A stretch of 7,799 nucleotides of DNA from NCBI GenBank assembly GCA_903823545.1, contig CAIJTL010000260.1, positions 1 through 7,799 on the forward strand, read 5' to 3'. Position numbers and translations under genes: made by a program. Shown here one piece after another: positions 1 to 5,304 of the stretch. The first letter of the stretch is position 1. The number at the start of each line of letters is the position of its first letter. A model generated the notes under the pieces. It was not told the origin of the DNA and ran no database searches. It was given only the letters and a program-made list of their open reading frames with translations. The stretch comes from an uncultured Planctomycetaceae bacterium (GTDB lineage Bacteria; Planctomycetota; Planctomycetia; Planctomycetales; Planctomycetaceae).

Positions 1-2307
1 CAGCCCCGACAGGATAGCCGCAACTAAGACCACAGACGTTGAAAACGCATAAGTATTTAGCTCAATGATCAACGGAATGCGGTAAAGTTCGGTGTCCATG
101 AACCAGCAGACGAGACCTGCCAGACGATTGCCAATAAAGAGGCCGACCGGAATCGCGGCGAGCGTCAAGACCGCCAATTCGCCGAGCAGGATCTGCGATA
201 TCTCGCCACGGGTGAGTCCGAGCACACGGAGACTCGCGAGTTCTCGACCACGTTCTGACAGCGCAACCCGCGCGGTGTTGTAGACCACGCCAAACGCAAT
301 GATGCAGGCAAAGATCACGTTGAAGAATTGCATGGTTAGCAAGTTATTCATCACCGTGTCACGGAAGCTTTGAATCGTCGCCAGTTTGAGCATCACGCTG
401 GCAACTCGCGGTGTTGCCTTCAATCGGCGATACAAGTCTTCGACGTTCGCCGCATCCGCCGTGATCGCGACGCTGGTCACTGCCGGACCTTCGCCGACGA
501 GCCGATTCAACGCTCGCGCTTCCATGTAACAGACCGTACCGAGGTACTCGGTACATAAGCCCGCGACACGTACCGAGCGGACTCGCCGAGCACCCTCCAA
601 CACTTCGATCGTCAGTTGATCGCCGACATGCACCTCTAGAACCTGCGCCAATTTCGCGTTGAGAATGATTCCCTCTTCGGGAACTTCGATCGGTTGTTGA
701 TCCTGGTCCATTAGATGATTGAGCTTCGGATCGGGAACTATCCCTAGCAGATACGTCCGCCGTTCGATGTGCCCGTTCCGGATCTTGATCCCAGTCCCAC
801 GGCGCGGTTCTGCATGAATTACTCCCGTTAGCCGTTCGATCTCATGCAGCGCCTTGCGTGATGTTGGCTCGTTGAGCGACACGTCGATGTGGTGCCGATT
901 CATCACTTCAAACTGCATTCTCACGAGCCAATTGAGTGAGTCCGCTGAGAAGCGTCCGAGGACAAGGATCGCAACCGCCATCGCGATTCCGCAAATCGAC
1001 AACACGGCCTTCATCGGCTTTCGTTCGATGTTACGAAGCACGATCCGTCCGATTTGTGAAAGCCAGTTCTCCAAACCGAGACGTTCAAAAATCGTTGGTC
1101 GGAAATCGCCGGGAGTTTCAGGTCGCATCGCTTCAGCCGGCGGCAAATGAACCGCTCGTCGCACGACGTTGAGCGTTCCCAACATGGTGGCCACCGTGCA
1201 AAGCGCAAACGCCGCTGCGATCACCTCCGGCGGCAAGTGATAATGAAGTTCCGGATAACGATAGAACTCCGCGTAGATTCCCATCATCTTGCGGCCGAGG
1301 ATTGCACCGACGATCGTCCCCGCGATCGCTCCGACCACGCAGACGATGAAAACCAACTTGAGGTAATGCCGCCCGACCGCCCAATGCGAATACCCAAACG
1401 CCTTCAACGCGGCGATCTGATCCCGCTGCAACGCGATGATCCGATTCAACACCACGTTGAGCAGAAACGCGGCGACACCCAAAAAGATCGACGGGATGAT
1501 CATCCCCATCCGTTTGAGATTGCTGATTTCGTCGGTCAAGAAGCGATGCGAGATTTGATCCGCTCGACCATGCGATCCGAAGCCGCCGTACTTTTCGATG
1601 AGCGTATCAAGCCGCCGAGTGACGTCCGCTTCCACCGCACCGGGAAGCAAGTCAATCATCACATCGTTGAACGCCCCTTTCATGTCGTACGCCGCTTCGA
1701 GCGCCTCGCGGCCCATCCACAAGATGCCGAACCGCTTGTCGTCCGGCACGAGCTGCCCATACTTGATTTGATAGACATACTCCGGCGAAAGGGCGACTCC
1801 GACGATTCGCAGCTTCTTCTTCTTGCCGTTGATGACTGCTGCGATTTCATCGTTCAAGTTCAGCTTGTGAGCTTTGACGAACCCCTCGCTTGCAAGCACT
1901 TCGTCATCGCGCCGAGGCTCGATGAATCGCCCCTTCCGCAAGAACAACGAACAAAGATCTGTCGATTGCGGATTCTCCGGTATCGAAATCAATCGCCCCG
2001 CGACCGGCTCCGGAAACGACGGCAGATCCAGCGTGACATCAACGACGACTCGTGATTGCACGCGAGCCACTCCCGGCACATCTTCCATCCGCTCTGCGAG
2101 AGAAATCGGCGCACGCTTCAGCCGAGCGAACACATGCGGAAAGCGATTCGACTCATAAAAGCCGTCCATCGTCCGCTGTAATGAGACCAACGCGCTCGTC
2201 GACATGACGAACGTCGCAACACCACAAGCCATGACCGCGCAAATCGCGAGCATCTGCCCCCACATCTGGAGCACATCCCTCACCAATTTGCGATCAATCG
2301 CGCGCAT
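1..2307 (-). CDS. ABC transporter permease with two FtsX modules (C-terminus cut by window edge)
   Basis: The minus-strand frame from ATG at 2307 is open for 769 codons to position 1 with no stop, so the gene is intact but loses a short C-terminus. Layout seen: a hydrophobic segment at about residues 17-36, an extracytoplasmic domain to about 265, a first FtsX module with membrane segments near 270-288, 314-334 and 355-378, a new membrane segment at 434-452, a second extracytoplasmic domain, then a second FtsX module from about 659 with further segments to the edge. Both modules carry the typical cytoplasmic loop after their first helix (QRDQIAALKAFG near 293-304; ERGRELASLRVLG near 683-695). 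This two-module form is the usual FtsX/LolE-like permease of roughly 790 residues in the inner membrane, which needs a separate ATPase. The substrate is unknown. ATG 2307 is the first usable start after an in-frame stop at 2335-2337; its ribosome site is weak (GGGA, five bases upstream). Confidence 0.9.
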   Translation of the reverse strand, partial: MRAIDRKLVRDVLQMWGQMLAICAVMACGVATFVMSTSALVSLQRTMDGFYESNRFPHVFARLKRAPISLAERMEDVPGVARVQSRVVVDVTLDLPSFPEPVAGRLISIPENPQSTDLCSLFLRKGRFIEPRRDDEVLASEGFVKAHKLNLNDEIAAVINGKKKKLRIVGVALSPEYVYQIKYGQLVPDDKRFGILWMGREALEAAYDMKGAFNDVMIDLLPGAVEADVTRRLDTLIEKYGGFGSHGRADQISHRFLTDEISNLKRMGMIIPSIFLGVAAFLLNVVLNRIIALQRDQIAALKAFGYSHWAVGRHYLKLVFIVCVVGAIAGTIVGAILGRKMMGIYAEFYRYPELHYHLPPEVIAAAFALCTVATMLGTLNVVRRAVHLPPAEAMRPETPGDFRPTIFERLGLENWLSQIGRIVLRNIERKPMKAVLSICGIAMAVAILVLGRFSADSLNWLVRMQFEVMNRHHIDVSLNEPTSRKALHEIERLTGVIHAEPRRGTGIKIRNGHIERRTYLLGIVPDPKLNHLMDQDQQPIEVPEEGIILNAKLAQVLEVHVGDQLTIEVLEGARRVRSVRVAGLCTEYLGTVCYMEARALNRLVGEGPAVTSVAITADAANVEDLYRRLKATPRVASVMLKLATIQSFRDTVMNNLLTMQFFNVIFACIIAFGVVYNTARVALSERGRELASLRVLGLTRGEISQILLGELAVLTLAAIPVGLFIGNRLAGLVCWFMDTELYRIPLIIELNTYAFSTSVVLVAAILSGL

Positions 2308-2335
2308 TACGTTCCCATAGACGGCGTTTCCAGTT

Positions 2336-2404
2336 CAAGCACGACGTGCAAGCGAGTGACCGCGTACATATCCCGTTCGACCACTCGCTTGCGCGTCGTG
2401 CTTG
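2336..2404. repeat. REP-like imperfect palindrome between the two permease genes
   Basis: Left arm 2336-2358 and right arm 2382-2404 are 23-base inverted repeats separated by 23 bases. They match at 22 of 23 positions; the exception is T2347 opposite G2393, a wobble pair in plus-strand RNA but an A/C mismatch in RNA of the operon strand. Each arm contains the core AAGCGAGTG or its complement. No T-run follows the hairpin on the transcribed strand, so it does not look like an intrinsic terminator. It resembles REP-type intergenic elements of planctomycete genomes (from memory, not searched). It fills most of the 108-base gap between the upstream permease stop and the next start, and could influence mRNA stability or relative expression. 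Confidence 0.8.
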
Positions 2405-2415
2405 TAGGAATACAA

Positions 2416-3960
2416 CTACCGCAGCGCATCCAACGCCGACAATCGCATTGCATTCAGCGACGGAATCAGTCCACCGACGAAGCCGAGAATCAAACTGAGC
2501 AAACAACCGACGGCGACAACTTGAGCATCGACCGTCAGTCGAAGCACGACAAACTTACCGCCACCTTGCCCACTTCCGACAATACTGCTCGCGGTCCAGC
2601 CGTCGCACAAACTGCCGACCGCCACACCGATCAAGCCGCCGATCATTGCGATCAAGACCGATTCAAGCAGGAAGCAAATCAGAATCGATCGACGCCGAAA
2701 ACCGATCAACCGCAGGACGCCGATGTCTTTCATTCGCTGACTGATCGCTGCAAACATCGTATTCATCACTCCGAAGATTCCGCCGACTGACAGAATGATC
2801 GTGACGAAGACGATTGCGTACAGAAACTGTTTGTTGAGATCGTTGAGGCTCGCAAAGTAGTCGGTCTCCACAATCGCATTGACTGATGCTTTTTTATATT
2901 CATTGTTGAAATAGGCTTTGACCATTTCCGCGTCCCAATGGTCATCGGTCTGCGGTTCATTCCATGTCGGGACTGGATCAGGCTCTTCTTCGAATTTTTC
3001 CCCTGCGGCCTTCGCGGCAGCGGCTCGTTGCTTGATGTCTTGGTTCTTCTTTTTGATTTCTTCGATCTTTGCAACGCGTTCGTCCGCATAAGCCGCTCGC
3101 TGGTCGCGATGAAAATCGGATGAAGCTTGTAGAACGAGTGTCGTGTAAGTCTCGCGACCAAACATCGGCCCCAAGATCGATCGTTTGGCCCAAACTTCCG
3201 AATCGAAAGTGCTGCCTTCTGACTTCAGCACACCGACGACGAGCCAATCTCGATCATTGAGCTGAAACGTATCCCCCGCATCCAATCGTTTGAGCTGCGG
3301 TTTCGACATCCACTCCGGATGATCGAGCGCCATCTCGCGTGCGATCCCTTCGCCGACAATCACTTCATAAGCGTTCGTTGGCTGTTCCGATCCCGCCTTC
3401 GGCGGTAATTCGCGAGCCCCCGCATCTGACAACCAGTTGTGTCCGTCGTACAACTTCAGTCCGTGAATCTGCGCGGACAACTTCGGATCATCCAGGCCAC
3501 GCATTTGCAGAAATCGTCGCTTTGGTCGGTTGGGGTCTTTGCTATCAACCGGCTGATTGACCACCAAATAGGTTTCGCGGCTGACGAGCGGCTGCTTTCC
3601 TTCGCGAGCGACCGCTTCTTGACTTTCGATATCGCCGACATTGGCGAAACCCAGATTGCTGAAGCTCTCGTCTGTCGCACCTTCCGCCATGACCAACACA
3701 TTTCTCGGCTGGCCGCTCGACCGAGTCAGTTCATACATCCCTTTGACGAACGCCAGCATCACCGTCAACAGCGAGAGCACCAATGTAAACGCGAGCCCGG
3801 TCAGCAATGTTGTTCGCCACCGCACCGTGAGGTTATGCAGGTTGTAGCTGATCGGAACTTTGCTCAGGATTAGCAGCACGGCAATCACACCGACTGCTGC
3901 ACCAAATCCGATCGCCGGTTCGGTGAATGCTCGATAAATCAGACCAAACAACGCGCTCAT
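2416..3960 (-). CDS. MacB/FtsX-type ABC transporter permease
   Basis: A 514-residue inner-membrane protein. Seen: a hydrophobic segment at about 16-33, a second at 50-73, a long extracytoplasmic domain at about 75-375, then a C-terminal FtsX domain with membrane segments near 380-403, 424-450 and 480-503. The loop RMKDIGVLRLIGFRRRSI (409-426) is the conserved cytoplasmic coupling region of FtsX/MacB permeases, and the C-terminal PSLNAMRLSALDALR is also typical. The usual single-module form has four membrane helices; here there is one extra at the N-terminus. The extracytoplasmic domain carries a strongly charged stretch at about 286-327, rich in Lys, Glu and Ala and probably helical. No ATPase domain is present. 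Start ATG 3960 lies 18 bases after the lipoprotein stop, with no strong Shine-Dalgarno; the stop is TAG. Translational coupling within the operon is likely. The substrate cannot be told; lipoprotein or envelope export is family-based inference. Confidence 0.92.
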   Translation of the reverse strand: MSALFGLIYRAFTEPAIGFGAAVGVIAVLLILSKVPISYNLHNLTVRWRTTLLTGLAFTLVLSLLTVMLAFVKGMYELTRSSGQPRNVLVMAEGATDESFSNLGFANVGDIESQEAVAREGKQPLVSRETYLVVNQPVDSKDPNRPKRRFLQMRGLDDPKLSAQIHGLKLYDGHNWLSDAGARELPPKAGSEQPTNAYEVIVGEGIAREMALDHPEWMSKPQLKRLDAGDTFQLNDRDWLVVGVLKSEGSTFDSEVWAKRSILGPMFGRETYTTLVLQASSDFHRDQRAAYADERVAKIEEIKKKNQDIKQRAAAAKAAGEKFEEEPDPVPTWNEPQTDDHWDAEMVKAYFNNEYKKASVNAIVETDYFASLNDLNKQFLYAIVFVTIILSVGGIFGVMNTMFAAISQRMKDIGVLRLIGFRRRSILICFLLESVLIAMIGGLIGVAVGSLCDGWTASSIVGSGQGGGKFVVLRLTVDAQVVAVGCLLSLILGFVGGLIPSLNAMRLSALDALR

Positions 3961-3978
3961 GTTGCACTTTCAAACGAT

Positions 3979-4623
3979 CTACTTCTTCAATGCTTCTACA
4001 ACTGCGATTGCGACATCCTCGTCCGTGAACTGCTTCTCGGCCTCTGGATCAATCGCAAACGTTTTCGCCACTTTTCCTTCACGATCGTACAATCGCAAAC
4101 ACGGAAGTGCGCCGGCGGGAATTTTGAATGCTTCAAACGCTTCGTCACTTGCTCCATCTTTGCTACGAACGCAATCGAATGTTGCCTTTTGCTCTGCAAG
4201 GAACTCTTCAATGTCTCTTCTGGCGTCTTCGTCATCCATCGCAACCGCAACGATGACGAGTCCTTCACTCTGGTGAGCGTTGAAGAGTTCGACAGCATGA
4301 GGAAACTTTTTGCGACACGGTCCACACCAAGTGGCCCAGAAATCGACAAGGACGACCTTCCCTTTGTGGGTGGCGATGAGCTCGTTCAAGCCCGAATTGT
4401 CGACAGCTTTTATCTCGCGCTTACCCGCTTCGGTCGAATCAGCATCAGCCTTTGGCTCCGCCAATGCCGGTTCCGTTTGCGGCCCCGGAGGAACCTCGTT
4501 GGTTGTGTCTTTGACCGCTGTTGCTGACGGAGGAACGTCAACAGGAGTTCGCACTCCTGGATCACAGCCCAAACTAGTTGCGATTCCAAGAATCAGCATG
4601 CCAGACAATCGTGAGTTGAACAT
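3979..4623 (-). CDS. TlpA/ResA-like thioredoxin-fold lipoprotein
   Basis: A 214-residue exported thioredoxin-fold protein. From ATG 4623 the N-terminus is a short signal peptide (MFNSRLSGMLILGIATSLG) followed by Cys20, the probable lipidated residue; the lipobox S-L-G-C is slightly non-canonical at -3. A Pro/Ala/Glu-rich linker runs to about residue 70, then a thioredoxin domain with FWATWCGPCRKKFP (redox cysteines 100 and 103) and a cis-proline region ALPCLRLYD (Pro174). TlpA/ResA proteins reduce or exchange disulfides outside the cytoplasmic membrane, for example in cytochrome c maturation, but no cytochrome gene is visible here. Two further cysteines (151 and 175) are unusual. An in-frame TTG at 4647 would add eight residues, but GAGGAA at 4631-4636, seven bases before ATG 4623, strongly favours the shorter form. 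It lies 27 bases after the redoxin stop; its own stop is TAG. Confidence 0.9.
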   Translation of the reverse strand: MFNSRLSGMLILGIATSLGCDPGVRTPVDVPPSATAVKDTTNEVPPGPQTEPALAEPKADADSTEAGKREIKAVDNSGLNELIATHKGKVVLVDFWATWCGPCRKKFPHAVELFNAHQSEGLVIVAVAMDDEDARRDIEEFLAEQKATFDCVRSKDGASDEAFEAFKIPAGALPCLRLYDREGKVAKTFAIDPEAEKQFTDEDVAIAVVEALKK

Positions 4624-4630
4624 GAAGCAC

Positions 4631-4636
4631 TTCCTC
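4631..4636 (-). promoter_or_regulatory. Shine-Dalgarno site that fixes the thioredoxin lipoprotein start
   Basis: On the minus strand this reads GAGGAA, seven bases before ATG 4623. It is the best ribosome site in the window. It lies inside the stretch that would be coding if translation began at TTG 4647, which argues against the longer form. Confidence 0.7.
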
Positions 4637-4650
4637 GAAACTTTCAATAC

Positions 4651-5289
4651 TCAATCAACGTAGTCGATCTCACACCCCGTTTGCCGAGTCTCAGTCACTT
4701 CGGGTTCTTGGCCAGCCAACAGGTCATCAACTGCGAGTCGCAAGAACGGTTCGGACACTTTCGTCTCTTCCATCTGGTCATCGATCTTCCCCATGTAGGC
4801 GATGCGACGCTTTTGGTCGAGAACAAACAGATGCGGTGTGACCGTTGCGCCGTAGGCACGAGCATTTTTTTGAGTGGGATCAATGATGTATGAAAAATTG
4901 AAACCGCTCTCAGACGCGCGTAGTTTCATTTTTTCGATTCCGTCCGACGCTTGTTTGCTGACACTGATCGCAACCAGTTCAACGCCCTTGTCGCGATAGT
5001 CATCGACAAACCGAATCAATCGCCGCTCGTACGCTTTAACGACCGGGCAATGATTGCAGGCAAACACGACGACAACCAACTTCGCGTCTTTCAGGTCATC
5101 CAGACTATGTCGTTTGCCATCAACTCCCAGCAACTCAGTCCAAGCGGGAGCAGGTTGGCCGATTTCGAGAACCTTGTTGAACTTCGAGGCAGCCAGCACG
5201 GACGAGGAAAGACCAACGCTCAACATCAATGTGAAGACGATCCCGATTGAGAGCGGGAATCTCATTCTCATTTCCGTGATGATGAACAT
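4651..5289 (-). CDS. Exported thioredoxin-like redoxin (AhpC/TSA superfamily, CNHCP type)
   Basis: A 212-residue protein with a signal peptide (hydrophobic core about 12-29, likely cleavage after SVLA at 31-34), so it probably acts outside the cytoplasmic membrane. The domain starts with IGQPAPAW (43-50), the active site is FACNHCPVVKAYERR (Cys78, Cys81), and the cis-proline is at VTPHLFVLD (Pro152). YMGKIDDQ and a terminal TGCEIDYVD match the peroxiredoxin-like subfamily that keeps CNHCP and a late GC motif. The family usually ends GCSIKW; here the end is IDYVD. The reaction is probably thiol-disulfide exchange, with partner unknown. Start: ATG 5289 gives the longest form, 15 bases after the TPR stop. 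ATG 5265, six bases after GGAA at 5272-5275, would give a cleaner signal peptide beginning MRFPLSIG and may be the true start. Confidence 0.9.
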   Translation of the reverse strand: MFIITEMRMRFPLSIGIVFTLMLSVGLSSSVLAASKFNKVLEIGQPAPAWTELLGVDGKRHSLDDLKDAKLVVVVFACNHCPVVKAYERRLIRFVDDYRDKGVELVAISVSKQASDGIEKMKLRASESGFNFSYIIDPTQKNARAYGATVTPHLFVLDQKRRIAYMGKIDDQMEETKVSEPFLRLAVDDLLAGQEPEVTETRQTGCEIDYVD

Positions 5290-5304
5290 TCGGAGTCGCC
5301 AGTA

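Noticed and set aside
1147..2055. A 302-codon open frame on the plus strand
   Set aside because: It lies wholly antisense to the well-supported two-module permease. Its product is rich in Arg, Asp and His with no domain or membrane pattern, as expected for a shadow frame.
1..2307. Possible pseudogene or frameshift, because no full-length gene is closed in this stretch
   Set aside because: Reading every minus-strand codon from 2307 to 1 shows no stop and continuous FtsX-like protein. The missing end is due to the window edge.
2336..2404. The palindrome as a rho-independent terminator
   Set aside because: The stem is long enough, but the transcribed strand has no T-run after it; the bases that follow read AACTGGAAACGCC.
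2402..2415. A small inverted repeat, TTGTA-GGAA-TACAA, as an operator
   Set aside because: The arms are only five bases and the repeat adjoins the larger palindrome; chance is a sufficient explanation.
2294..2506. A 70-codon minus-strand frame running through the palindrome
   Set aside because: It overlaps the end of one permease and the start of the next and is partly read from the repeat itself. Small frames over such repeats are commonly mis-annotated as genes.
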